A stretch of 64,000 nucleotides of DNA from Neisseriaceae bacterium (GTDB taxonomy: Bacteria > Pseudomonadota > Gammaproteobacteria > Burkholderiales > Chromobacteriaceae), in assembly GCA_027489245.1 (NCBI GenBank), contig JAIYAC010000012.1, positions 1 to 64,000 on the forward strand. The letters are read 5' to 3'. How positions within the stretch are numbered: position 1 is the stretch's first letter; the number at the start of each line of letters is the position of its first letter. The notes beneath the pieces were generated by a model. It was given only the letters and a program-made list of their open reading frames with translations. It made no database searches and was not told the DNA's origin. The position numbers were made by a program, and so were the translations under genes. Below, piece after piece: positions 52,630 to 60,933 of this stretch.

Positions 52630-52758
52630 ATGAAATCGCAACAACGCAGCAAGGAAGCCAAAAAGCACGCCGTGCTCAACCCGAAAGAGAAAAAGGCCGC
52701 CAAAGCCGCCAAAAAACTGGCCATGCTCCAGCCAGCCATCGTCATCATCCCGCGCTAG
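52630..52758 (+). CDS. Small basic protein, unknown function
   Basis: A 42-residue Lys/Ala-rich protein (KSQQRSKEAKKH at the N-terminus, KEKKAAKAAKKL in the middle) ending VIIPR. AGAGGTGG lies 6 bases before the ATG and an intrinsic terminator follows, so it looks a real short gene. Similar tiny lysine-rich proteins are common in betaproteobacteria; none has a function known to me. Nucleic-acid binding is possible from charge alone. Confidence 0.65.
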   Translation: MKSQQRSKEAKKHAVLNPKEKKAAKAAKKLAMLQPAIVIIPR

Positions 52759-52776
52759 CCCACTACGCCGGGCAAT

Positions 52777-52804
52777 AAAAAAGCTGCCATCTGGCAGCTT
52801 TTTC
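52777..52804. terminator. Bidirectional terminator
   Basis: AAAAAAGCTGCC, loop ATCT, GGCAGCTTTTT. It serves the small basic-protein gene (+) and the convergent yjdM gene (-). Confidence 0.9.
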
Positions 52805-52822
52805 GCTGATAAGGCCGCTAGA

Positions 52823-53167
52823 TCAGGCCTTCTTCACAAACTCCGACTTCAGGCTCATCTGGCCGATGCCGTCGATCTTGCAGTCGATGTCGTGGTCGCC
52901 ATCCACCAGGCGAATGTTCTTCACCTTGGTACCCACTTTTACCACCAGCGAGCTGCCTTTTACTTTCAGGTCCTTGATCACGGTAACGCTATCGCCGTCT
53001 TGCAGCAGGTTACCGTTGGCGTCGCGAATCACGCGGGTTTCTTCTGCTTCCACGGCGGCAGCGCCATCCTGTGGCCACTCGTGCGCGCACTCCGGGCAAA
53101 CGTAGAGGCTGCCGTCTTCGTAGGTAAATTCGGACTGACAGGCCGGGCAGTTTGGTAGAGCGCTCAT
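52823..53167 (-). CDS. yjdM: YjdM (PhnA) family zinc-ribbon protein
   Basis: A 114-residue protein of the PhnA/YjdM family. It has an N-terminal zinc ribbon (CPAC ... CPEC, residues 7-10 and 24-27), and the C-terminal domain carries [40 protein letters not shown] and [20 protein letters not shown]. Despite the old phosphonate-use name, a role in phosphonate metabolism is not established. Single-gene unit. Confidence 0.9.
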   Translation of the reverse strand: MSALPNCPACQSEFTYEDGSLYVCPECAHEWPQDGAAAVEAEETRVIRDANGNLLQDGDSVTVIKDLKVKGSSLVVKVGTKVKNIRLVDGDHDIDCKIDGIGQMSLKSEFVKKA

Positions 53168-53497
53168 GCTATTCCTTTCGGGTTTGCCTTACAGGCAAAA
53201 GGGGCATTATCCCTCTTTGGCTGGCACCTTCGCAAATCGGGGGCCATCCGCGGCACCTGTGCCGGGCGGCAAACCTGCCATGCGGCCAACCTTTTACCCT
53301 TGCCACCAGCGCTCCTGCGGCGGCATTTCCCGGCGATCTCCCCAACAACCGGCCAGCTACGGCGCTTTTATCGCGGTAGTGCACAAAACCATTGCAATGT
53401 GTGCTGGCGTACCGAACAAAGCCAGCTAGTGCGGGATGCTGTCTGATCTTGCACCGCGCCGCACAAATTCTTGTACGGTTTAACCGGAGATTCTGTC
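53168..53497. other. 330-base region without a recognised gene
   Basis: Upstream region of yjdM and of the YSC84-like gene. It contains one TGCGGCCAACCTT word (53281-53293). Short open frames here have no convincing start signals. I see no RNA gene or clear operator. Confidence 0.6.
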
Positions 53498-54118
53498 ATG
53501 TTCAAACGAACTGTTTGGGTGCTCTCGCTCAGTGTGGCGCTGGCCAGCTGTACCACGACCATGCCCGACAATCAGCGCAGCACGCTGTCGCAACGCTCTG
53601 CCATTCATGCCAATGTGGACGACACACTGGGCAAGCTCTACCTGCAGGCCAAAGGTTCGCGCGAACTGGTAGCCAAGGCCAAAGGGGTACTGGTGTTCCC
53701 ATCGGTACTCACGGCGGGCTTTGTGGTGGGTGGCGCGTATGGCGAGGGCGAATTGCGCGTAGGCAATGCGCAGGCGGGCTATTACAAAACCATGACCGGG
53801 TCGCTGGGCTTTCAGGCCGGTGCGCAGTCCAAGGCGCTGGTCTTTCTGTTCATGACGCAGGAGTCGCTGGACCACTTCCGCCAGGGTAATGGCTGGACCG
53901 CCGGTGTGGACGCCAACGTGGCCTTGCTGACCATCGGCGCAGACGGCTCGGTCGATACCGAAACCGCCAAAGCTCCGGTCGTCGGCTTTGTCATGACCAA
54001 TGGCGGCCTGATGTTCAATGTGTCCCTGCAAGGCACCAAAGTCTCGCGGCTGGACACCCCGACACTGTCGTCCGACGACGATACCAACACGCCAAGCAGG
54101 CGCGAACACGGTAAATGA
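53498..54118 (+). CDS. YSC84/SYLF-domain lipoprotein
   Basis: A 206-residue exported protein with a lipobox-like signal peptide (VALASC, Cys18 region). The SYLF/YSC84 lipid-binding domain follows: AKGVLVFPSVLTAGFVVGGA, GYYKTMTGSLGFQAGAQSKA, DANVALLTIGADGSVDTETA, GLMFNVSLQGTKVSRL. Bacterial members are envelope proteins of unclear role, often stress-induced. The ATG at 53498 has GGAGA about 9 bases upstream; the frame is open further, but the signal peptide fixes the start. Confidence 0.82.
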   Translation: MFKRTVWVLSLSVALASCTTTMPDNQRSTLSQRSAIHANVDDTLGKLYLQAKGSRELVAKAKGVLVFPSVLTAGFVVGGAYGEGELRVGNAQAGYYKTMTGSLGFQAGAQSKALVFLFMTQESLDHFRQGNGWTAGVDANVALLTIGADGSVDTETAKAPVVGFVMTNGGLMFNVSLQGTKVSRLDTPTLSSDDDTNTPSRREHGK

Positions 54119-54189
54119 TACCCACCGCGCCTGGCGGGCGGCTAGCCGGCTAAGGCACCTCATACCGGACACTACGCCCAAAGGGGCAA

Positions 54190-54238
54190 TCATGATCTGG
54201 CCGCACACCGCTTACCCGGTAGTGCGGCCAGATCATGA
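54190..54238. terminator. Perfect 17-bp hairpin between convergent genes
   Basis: 54190-54206 pairs perfectly with 54222-54238 around a 15-base loop. It lies between the 3' ends of the YSC84-like gene (+) and the lmo0937-family gene (-). There is no T run. The arms contain TGGCCGCA, part of the repeated word, and two TCATGATC-type ends. Confidence 0.6.
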
Positions 54239-54303
54239 CCCTGTACGCCCCACACCAGCTGCCTTGGGCCCATACCAGCAGGGCAGCAGCCGGCACGGCC
54301 AGG

Positions 54304-54450
54304 CTAGAGCCGCCGCCCGCGCACGATACGCAGCAGTACGGCGATCAGAATCAGCACCAGCAACAAATGAATCAACCCACCCATGGTGTAAGAGGTAACC
54401 ATACCCAAGGCCCACAGTACAAACAGAACCACAATAATGCTTTCCAACAT
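54304..54450 (-). CDS. lmo0937-family (DUF5670) small membrane protein
   Basis: A 48-residue protein made of two hydrophobic segments with the family pattern MLESIIVVLFVLWALGMVTS, then YTMGGLIHLLLVLILIAV and LLRIVRGRRL. The family is widespread beside stress genes and has no known function. The ATG at 54450 fits the family start. It lies in a group with a PRC-barrel protein and a YSC84 protein, a combination often seen in general stress regulons. Confidence 0.82.
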   Translation of the reverse strand: MLESIIVVLFVLWALGMVTSYTMGGLIHLLLVLILIAVLLRIVRGRRL

Positions 54451-54537
54451 GATGGCACTCCTGCAAACGGGCAGACCGTAGCGGGGCATGCCAGACACAG
54501 CCCCGCCAGAACCTACTCGCTAGAACTGACCCGGAAC

Positions 54538-54948
54538 CTACTCGACAGACACGTCGGTACCGTAAAAAGTATGGACGGTACTGGCCCAAACTGGATTAGC
54601 CATGTCCGGCCACGCGTCTTTGTCAAAACCAGGGGCATTGGCAAAACGCGCTTTGCTGACATTCAGTACAAAACCCTTGTTGGCCGGGTCCAGCACCAGA
54701 GCATGCCAAGGCACGGCAAACAGCTTTTCACCCATGCTCATGAAACCGCCAAAAGCCAGCACGGCATACACCACCTGCCCGCTTTTGACATTCAGCATGA
54801 TCTCCTTGATATCGCCCAACACTTCGCCCTGCCGATTCAGCACCGCATCACCGGTCAGCGTATGCGCACCCATCAGGTAGGGGCCCGGCCCACCGGCACC
54901 GTGGTCGGTACCATGCGTGCCATCACTATTACGCTGCATCTTGTCCAT
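54538..54948 (-). CDS. PRC-barrel domain protein
   Basis: A 136-residue cytoplasmic protein. A Gly/His-rich leader (residues 8-22) precedes the PRC-barrel (about 28-110): YLMGAHTLTGDAVLNRQGEV, LGDIKEIMLNVKSGQVVYAV, KLFAVPWHALVLD. PRC-barrel proteins bind partners in photosynthesis, RNA processing or stress, and here the neighbours suggest stress. AGGAG lies 6 bases before the ATG at 54948. Confidence 0.82.
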   Translation of the reverse strand: MDKMQRNSDGTHGTDHGAGGPGPYLMGAHTLTGDAVLNRQGEVLGDIKEIMLNVKSGQVVYAVLAFGGFMSMGEKLFAVPWHALVLDPANKGFVLNVSKARFANAPGFDKDAWPDMANPVWASTVHTFYGTDVSVE

Positions 54949-55573
54949 TACATTCTCCTTTGCCCAAGGCGCAGGCCGCCTCTGCCGTAACCACGGATAG
55001 CGCTGGCTACCACTCCGGTTTACGCCAGCTAGTGGCCATGGTCTGTTCGGTTGCACACCTAAGGCCACGCCAGCTAACGCCCAAGGCTACGCGGCAGGGG
55101 GCAAAAAACGCAGCGATCGTGCAATGACAGCCTGGATGCCCGCACGGAAACCCTTATCCGGCCGGCCTGGCCAGGGTACTGCGGCGGTATCGGCAAAAAG
55201 AGGCGTGCACTTCGTGGCATTTGCCCGGGCACGCCGGCGGGGCAAACAGAGGCACTGGGCGGCCGCACAGCGCGACACGCACCAGTAGGGCAAGGCGCGC
55301 AACCCGCTCAGACAGCCGCTAGCACAACGGAGACACCTGTAGGCTTTCCCCACCTTGCCGGCCACCGTGATGACATATGGCTCTCCGTGCACCACTCCAT
55401 CAGGGTTGGCCGCACACCGGACTCAATGCCAGATCAGTGTGTTGCAACACGTTGTACCCGTGACACAAATTGCCTATGCAATTTGCCTATTTATAGTTTT
55501 ATTTATAATATATTGTTAATACTTCATATAAAACAGCATACACAAGCACGGCCAAGGCCCAAGGACATCCACC
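54949..55573. other. 625-base region without a recognised gene
   Basis: It holds the upstream region of the PRC-barrel gene, one GTTGGCCGC word (55405), a short hairpin AAATTGC/GCAATTT (55467-55484) and a strikingly A/T-rich tract (about 55487-55540) just before the PAS chemoreceptor gene, which probably contains its promoter. A Cys/Arg-rich open frame on the minus strand (55087-55395) has no ribosome-binding site or family resemblance and is not called. Confidence 0.6.
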
Positions 55574-57160
55574 ATGCGCAGCAACCTGCCCGTCACCCAG
55601 ACAGAACGCTTTCTGGTGCCCAAACGCCCCATCGTCACCAAGACCGACCTGCGCGGCATCATCACCTATGCCAACCGCGCTTTCATCGACATCAGCGGCT
55701 TTAGCGAGGCCGAGCTGATAGGCCAGCCACACAATATCGTGCGCCACCCCGACATGCCGCCCGAGGCCTTCGACGATATGTGGCGCACCATCAAGGCCGG
55801 CCACCCGTGGCGTGGCCTGGTCAAGAACCGTAGCAAGAACGGCGATTTCTACTGGGTAGACGCCTACGCCACGCCCATCCGCGAAAACGGCCGTATCACC
55901 GGCTACATGTCGGTGCGCAACAGCCCAGACCGTGAGCAAGTCGCCACCACCGAACAGCTGTACGCAGCCATCCGCGCCAAACGTGCCAGCCTGCCACCCA
56001 CACGCATAGACAACGGCGCTAGCCTGGACCGCCTGCTGCTGTGGCTGCTGCTGCCCGCTGTAGTGCTGCTACCCATCAGCCTGTTTCTGCCCGATGGCGC
56101 AGCAACGGCACTCAGCCTGCTGCTGTCTGCATGGCTACTGGGCGGCGGGCTGTGGCTGCGGCGCCAGGCCATTGCCCCGCTGGCACATATCCGCCAGGGC
56201 ATACACCGCTTGGGCGAGGGGAATTTCGGCGCGCCGTTCCAGCCAGCCGGCTGTGCCGAACTGCGCGACATGAGCCAGGCGCTGGAATCCATGCGCATCA
56301 ACACCCGTGCCGTTATCGCCGACGTGGTAGGCGGTGCCAACGATGTGGGCAGCATTGCCGCCGCCGTCAATGAACAGGCCGCCACCCTGAAAGGCCGCGG
56401 CGAGCAGGCACTGGACGGCATCAGCCGTGTAGCGGCCGCGCTGGAACAGCTATCGGTATCGGTCACCGAGATTTCGCACGCCACGCGTAACGGCGCCGGC
56501 CATGCCGACGAAGCCCGCCAGCTCACCCTGGCCGGCGAGCACGCCATGCAGCAGACCGAGCAAGCCACCAGCGTAGCAATGCACGAATTCCAGGCCTCTA
56601 ATGACGCGATTGCCGTGCTGCAGCAATCTACCCAGGACATCGGCAACGTAGCGCTGGTGATCAAGGACATTGCCAACCAGACCAATCTGCTGGCCTTGAA
56701 TGCAGCCATCGAAGCCGCCCGTGCCGGCGAAACCGGCCGCGGTTTTGCCGTGGTGGCCGACGAAGTGCGCAGCCTGGCAGAACGCACCGCCGGCAATACC
56801 AAAGAAATCGAACAATCCATCAGCGTGCTGATGCAGCGCACCAGCGACGTCACGCGCAGCATCCAGCACGCCCTGGCGCAAGTCAGCCAGGTTGCCACGG
56901 CGGTACGCGGCGCCAGCGACAGCCTGGGCGCTATCCGCCAGGCCAGCCATGGCGTCTCCAGCGCATCGCAAACGGTAGCCGACATGCTGCAACAGCAGTC
57001 GTCCACCTCCACCGAGGTGGCGCTGAACATGGAGGCCATGAATACGCTGACCGAGCAAAACAGCCACAACATCCGCCAGACCCATGCCTATGCCGAACAG
57101 CTGCACACCACGGCAGACGACTTGCGCCGCCTGGTGCAGCACTTCGAACGCCACCTGTAA
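55574..57160 (+). CDS. Aer-like PAS-domain methyl-accepting chemotaxis protein
   Basis: A 528-residue energy/oxygen taxis receptor of the Aer type. The N-terminal cytoplasmic PAS domain (residues about 18-120; [58 protein letters not shown]) keeps the FAD-binding-type motifs of Aer. Two closely spaced membrane segments (about 153-171 and 176-195) follow without a periplasmic domain. The signalling tip is [20 protein letters not shown] and [19 protein letters not shown]. It would report redox or respiratory state to the chemotaxis pathway. Confidence 0.93.
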   Translation: MRSNLPVTQTERFLVPKRPIVTKTDLRGIITYANRAFIDISGFSEAELIGQPHNIVRHPDMPPEAFDDMWRTIKAGHPWRGLVKNRSKNGDFYWVDAYATPIRENGRITGYMSVRNSPDREQVATTEQLYAAIRAKRASLPPTRIDNGASLDRLLLWLLLPAVVLLPISLFLPDGAATALSLLLSAWLLGGGLWLRRQAIAPLAHIRQGIHRLGEGNFGAPFQPAGCAELRDMSQALESMRINTRAVIADVVGGANDVGSIAAAVNEQAATLKGRGEQALDGISRVAAALEQLSVSVTEISHATRNGAGHADEARQLTLAGEHAMQQTEQATSVAMHEFQASNDAIAVLQQSTQDIGNVALVIKDIANQTNLLALNAAIEAARAGETGRGFAVVADEVRSLAERTAGNTKEIEQSISVLMQRTSDVTRSIQHALAQVSQVATAVRGASDSLGAIRQASHGVSSASQTVADMLQQQSSTSTEVALNMEAMNTLTEQNSHNIRQTHAYAEQLHTTADDLRRLVQHFERHL

Positions 57161-57231
57161 GACATCACCCTGCCTGGCAGACTGAGCTCAGCGGTCTGGC
57201 CAGGGCAGAGAGGGGTGGGGCGTTACACCAG

Positions 57232-57370
57232 CGCGTAAGCCGTAACCCGGCTAAGCCAACGGCGTACCCGAGGTTGATAAGCGCGGCGGGATCCCTCGCC
57301 ATCCGCGAGGATGCGGCCAACCTTGGCGGGCTGGCTGCCTCCTGGATGCGGCTGCGCCTTATGCGGGCAA
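57232..57370 (+). repeat. Long direct repeat, left copy
   Basis: About 139 bases that recur, imperfectly, at 57940-58076. An exact 34-base core (57310-57343 with 58015-58048) includes one TGCGGCCAACCTT word. The outer parts contain GTAACCCGGCTAAGCC-type text related to common intergenic hairpins. Confidence 0.8.
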
Positions 57371-57398
57371 CAGGCTTCTGGTGTTAGAAATCAGACGT

Positions 57399-57851
57399 TC
57401 ACTCATGAAATGTCAGCTCACGATTGCAAAAGCACAAGTGCCCTCGTACCCGGTTATCAAAGCTGATATACCACTCAGGCTCATCGGGTACTTCCGAAAT
57501 CGTACGCAGCACAACGCCCGTCGATAGCCGGACTTCAAGCTCAACACTTCCCTCGACCAAAGCAACCGCCTGAATGACAGCCCCGCGGATACTTGCCACG
57601 AATGCCTCGTACTCAACATCGCTACTGGCATGCAGCTGCAGCCGAGAGCGATGCTGGCCTGCATATTCGGCCTCCCAGTCGTCTCCGAGGTAAATCGTGA
57701 ACTGGCCGCTAGGGATTCCGATGCGCCCATTCGCATATTGCTTGCCCGCTTTCAATGCACCCAATTCGAGATAGCAAACTGAATAGTCAGAGAACCACGG
57801 GTGTGAAACCACTTCACCCACCACATCCGCAATGGATGGCATATTCGTCAT
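57399..57851 (-). CDS. Hypothetical protein between long direct repeats
   Basis: A 150-residue, mainly beta/alpha cytoplasmic protein with no family I recognise. It is acidic, with an early SDYSVCYLELGALKAGKQYA segment and a C-terminal VRGHLCFCNRELTFHE. GAGG lies about 9 bases before the ATG at 57851. The gene is visibly less GC-rich than its neighbours and is enclosed by the direct repeats at 57232 and 57940, consistent with acquisition as a cassette. A role such as an immunity protein can only be guessed. Confidence 0.65.
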   Translation of the reverse strand: MTNMPSIADVVGEVVSHPWFSDYSVCYLELGALKAGKQYANGRIGIPSGQFTIYLGDDWEAEYAGQHRSRLQLHASSDVEYEAFVASIRGAVIQAVALVEGSVELEVRLSTGVVLRTISEVPDEPEWYISFDNRVRGHLCFCNRELTFHE

Positions 57852-57939
57852 GTGATTGACCTCATTGGATATGAAACGCCTCGGTTGGTATCCCGTGCAC
57901 GCTTCATGGGGCAGGTACAGCTTGCAACCTTACTTTATT

Positions 57940-58076
57940 GAGCCCGTAGCCGGAATAAGCCAACGGCGCATCCGGGGTTGATCTCCGCAGCGCGGTCGCC
58001 TCGCCATCCACAACGATGCGGCCAACCTTGGCGGGCTGGCTGCCTCCTCGACGCGGCTGCGCCTTAGCCGGGCGAC
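57940..58076 (+). repeat. Long direct repeat, right copy
   Basis: Second copy of 57232-57370; the exact core is 58015-58048. Confidence 0.8.
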
Positions 58077-58102
58077 CGCTAATGGGCGGTAACGGCAGCC
58101 AT

Positions 58103-58127
58103 GAAAAAAGGGACCGAAGGCCCCTTT
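58103..58127 (-). terminator. Terminator after glmS
   Basis: On the minus strand a 9-bp stem with one G-T pair (58119-58127 with 58107-58115), 3-base loop, then a T6 run. Confidence 0.8.
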
Positions 58128-58166
58128 GCTGTTGGTGCGGCAGCGCAGTGCTGCCTGCGGCCAACC

Positions 58167-59996
58167 TTATTCCACGGTTACCGATTTGGCCAGGTTGCGC
58201 GGTTTGTCCACGTCGGTGCCACGCGCCAGGGCGACGTGGTAGGCCAGGATCTGCACCGGGATGGAGTGCACGATGGGGCTGAGCACGCCCACGTGGCGTG
58301 GGGTGCGGATGACGTGTACGCCGTCGGAGTCGACAAAGTGGCTGTCGGCGTCGGCAAACACGAACAGCTCGCCGCCACGGGCGCGCACTTCCTGCATGTT
58401 GGACTTCACTTTTTCCAGCAGCACGTCGTTGGGGGCGATCACCACCACCGGCATGTTTTCGTCTACCAGCGCCAGCGGGCCGTGCTTCAGCTCGCCGGCC
58501 GGGTAGGCTTCGGCGTGGATGTAGGAGATTTCCTTCAGCTTCAGCGCGCCTTCCAGGGCGATGGGGTAATGCAGGCCACGGCCGAGGAACAGCGCGTCGT
58601 TCTTGGCGGCAAACTGACTGCTCCAGGCCTTGATCTGCGGCTCCAGGTTCAGCGCGTGTTGCACGCTGCCCGGCAGGTGGCGCAGCTCGTCCAGGTATTG
58701 TGCTTCTTGCTCGGCACTGACGCGGCCGCGTACCTTGCCCAGCGTTACCGCCAGGGCAAACAGGCTAACCAGCTGGGTGGTGAAGGCCTTGGTGGAGGCG
58801 ACGCCGATTTCGGCGCCGGCGCGGGTGTAGAACACCAGCTCGGACGCACGCGGGATGGCGGATTCGCGCACGTTGCAGATGGACAGCGCGTGCTGATGGC
58901 CCAGGCTCTTGGCGTATTTCAGCGCTTCCATGGTATCCAGCGTTTCGCCGGACTGCGAGATGGTGACCACCAGGTGGTTCGGGTCGGCGTAGGCGTCGCG
59001 GTAGCGGTATTCGCTGGCGATTTCCACGTCGCACACCACACCGGCGATGCTTTCGATCCAGTATTTGGCGGTGAGGCCGGCGTAGTAGCTGGTGCCGCAG
59101 GCCAGGATCTTCACGCCGGTCAGCTGCGGCAATACGTTGGCCGCAGCGGGGCCGAACAGCTCGGGCACGAAGCCATCGTCCAGCACCACTTCGATGGTGT
59201 CGGACAGCGCTTTGGGCTGCTCGTGGATTTCTTTTTGCATGAAGTGGCTGTACGGACCCAGCTCCAGCGAGGCCAGCGACACATCAGACACGTGCACTTT
59301 ACGCTCTACCGGCTGGTCGTCCTTGTCGATCAGCTTCACGCTGTCGCGGGTAAGGTGGCCGATGTCGCCCTCTTCCAGGAAGATCACACGGCGGGTGGCC
59401 GACAGCACGGCGGAGACGTCGGAGGCGATGAAGTTTTCACCTTCGCCCAGGCCTACCAGCAGCGGGCAGCCCATGCGCGCGCACACCAGTTCGTCGGGAC
59501 GGTCCAGCGCGATAACGCCGATGGCGTAGGCGCCGGTGAGCTCGCGGGTGGCGCGGTGTACGGCGCGGAACAGGTCTTTTTCTACCACGTAGTACTGGTG
59601 TACCAGGTGGGCGATGACTTCGGTGTCGGTTTGCGATTCGAACACGTAGCCGGCGGCTTTCAGGGCTTCGCGCTTTTCTTCGTGGTTTTCGATAATGCCG
59701 TTGTGTACCACGGCGATCAGGCCGTGCGACACGTGCGGGTGGGCGTTGTATTCGGTCACGCCGCCATGGGTGGCCCAGCGAGTGTGGCCAATGCCCAGCT
59801 CGCCCTGCACATTATCTGCCTGGGCGGCCGCTTCCATTTCGGCCACGCGGCCAACCCTGCGCACGCGGGTGATGTCGCTGCCGACGTGCACGGCGATGCC
59901 GGACGAGTCGTAGCCACGGTATTCCAGGCGCTTCAGGCCTTCTACCAGCACAGGAACGATATTACGACGCGCAATCGCGCCTACGATGCCGCACAT
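58167..59996 (-). CDS. glmS: Glutamine--fructose-6-phosphate aminotransferase (isomerizing)
   Basis: A 609-residue enzyme that makes glucosamine-6-phosphate from fructose-6-phosphate and glutamine, the entry to UDP-GlcNAc. The N-terminal nucleophile Cys2 (MCGIVGAI) starts the glutaminase domain ([18 protein letters not shown]); two SIS domains follow ([36 protein letters not shown]) and the chain ends NLAKSVTVE, as in E. coli. It lies 15 bases downstream of glmR and is probably cotranscribed with it. Its product supplies the glycan cluster with UDP-GlcNAc. Confidence 0.97.
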   Translation of the reverse strand: MCGIVGAIARRNIVPVLVEGLKRLEYRGYDSSGIAVHVGSDITRVRRVGRVAEMEAAAQADNVQGELGIGHTRWATHGGVTEYNAHPHVSHGLIAVVHNGIIENHEEKREALKAAGYVFESQTDTEVIAHLVHQYYVVEKDLFRAVHRATRELTGAYAIGVIALDRPDELVCARMGCPLLVGLGEGENFIASDVSAVLSATRRVIFLEEGDIGHLTRDSVKLIDKDDQPVERKVHVSDVSLASLELGPYSHFMQKEIHEQPKALSDTIEVVLDDGFVPELFGPAAANVLPQLTGVKILACGTSYYAGLTAKYWIESIAGVVCDVEIASEYRYRDAYADPNHLVVTISQSGETLDTMEALKYAKSLGHQHALSICNVRESAIPRASELVFYTRAGAEIGVASTKAFTTQLVSLFALAVTLGKVRGRVSAEQEAQYLDELRHLPGSVQHALNLEPQIKAWSSQFAAKNDALFLGRGLHYPIALEGALKLKEISYIHAEAYPAGELKHGPLALVDENMPVVVIAPNDVLLEKVKSNMQEVRARGGELFVFADADSHFVDSDGVHVIRTPRHVGVLSPIVHSIPVQILAYHVALARGTDVDKPRNLAKSVTVE

Positions 59997-60011
59997 ACAC
60001 TTCTCCTTGTA

Positions 60012-60788
60012 TCAAGCATGGCTAAAGGGGGCGCAGATCAGCGTCACCCCTTTGGCCTGAATGGTTTCCCTGGCTTCGGCGGCCAGGGCGTCGTCGGTGA
60101 TCAGGGTCTGGATGCGTGCCCACGGCAGCTCCAGGTTGGGAATGCGGCGGCCGATCTTGTCGGACTCCACCATCACCACCACTTCGCGCGAGACTTCGGC
60201 CATCACGCGGGACAGGCCCACCAGCTCGTTAAAGGTGGTGGTGCCCCGCGCCAGGTCGATGCCGTCGGCGCCGATGAACAGCTGGTCAAAATCGTACGAA
60301 CGCAGTACCTGCTCGGCGATCTGGCCTTGGAACGATTCGGAATGCGGGTCCCAGGTGCCGCCGGTCATCAGCAGGGTGGGTTCGTTTTCCAGCTCGCGCA
60401 GGCTGCCAGCCACGTTCAGCGAGTTGGTCATCACGATCAGGCCGCGCTTGTTGCCCAGCAGCGGAATCATGGCGCTGGTGGTGGTACCGCTATCGATAAT
60501 CACGCGGTTATGGTCGCGGATGCGCTCGGCGGCAGCGCGGGCGATAGCCAGCTTTCGTTCCGAAACTTTTACCGGGTCGCTTTCGGCCACCATTTCGGTG
60601 GGGAGCGACACGGCACCACCATAACGGCGCAACAGCAGGCCACCGGTTTCCAGCAGGGCCAGGTCTTTGCGGATGGTCACCTCGGAGGTGGCAAAACGCT
60701 GGGTGAGGTCTTCTACACTCACCTCGCCACGCTCTTGCACCAGGGCCACGATGGCGTGACGACGCTGCTGGGTGTTACGTTTGGTCAT
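60012..60788 (-). CDS. glmR: DeoR-family regulator GlmR-like
   Basis: A 258-residue DeoR-type regulator. An N-terminal helix-turn-helix (VSVEDLTQRFATSEVTIRKD) is followed by the phosphosugar-sensing domain (VIIDSGTTTSAMIPLL, TLLMTGGTWDPHSESFQG, FIGADGIDLARGTTTFNELV). In betaproteobacteria and pseudomonads a DeoR regulator regularly sits between glmU and glmS and controls glmS, so the same role is inferred here; its ligand would be an amino-sugar phosphate. Confidence 0.85.
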   Translation of the reverse strand: MTKRNTQQRRHAIVALVQERGEVSVEDLTQRFATSEVTIRKDLALLETGGLLLRRYGGAVSLPTEMVAESDPVKVSERKLAIARAAAERIRDHNRVIIDSGTTTSAMIPLLGNKRGLIVMTNSLNVAGSLRELENEPTLLMTGGTWDPHSESFQGQIAEQVLRSYDFDQLFIGADGIDLARGTTTFNELVGLSRVMAEVSREVVVMVESDKIGRRIPNLELPWARIQTLITDDALAAEARETIQAKGVTLICAPFSHA

Positions 60789-60876
60789 TAAAATATTTCG
60801 GTTCGTAAGTTTTGCGAAATATTAGCAGCACGTCTGGCCAATGACAAGTCAGCGATGCGCCACAGACAGCAGCATG

Positions 60877-60908
60877 AAAAAACCGCCAGAGCGGGGGGCG
60901 CTGGCGGT
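60877..60908 (-). terminator. Terminator after glmU
   Basis: On the minus strand ACCGCCAG, 11-base loop, CTGGCGGT, then a run of six T. It separates glmU from glmR. Confidence 0.8.
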
Positions 60909-60933
60909 GTGGGGAGCAGTACCGTAAGCCGAC

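Larger units (their letters stand above)
57852..58166. other. 315-base region: right direct repeat and glmS terminator
   Basis: Contains the promoter side of the hypothetical gene, the right direct repeat (57940-58076), the glmS terminator and a TGCGGCCAACCTT word that overlaps the glmS stop codon (58156-58168). No gene is seen. Confidence 0.7.

Noticed and set aside
55087-55395. A 102-codon Cys-rich open frame on the minus strand
   Set aside because: No ribosome-binding site, no family resemblance, and another frame overlaps it; the composition is typical of noncoding GC-rich DNA.
57170-57215. Possible hairpin after the PAS chemoreceptor gene
   Set aside because: The arms pair only imperfectly and no T run follows, so I do not call it a terminator.
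58101-60791. An 896-codon open frame on the + strand
   Set aside because: Antisense to glmS and glmR, with low-complexity His/Gln/Val composition. glmS is unmistakable on the minus strand.
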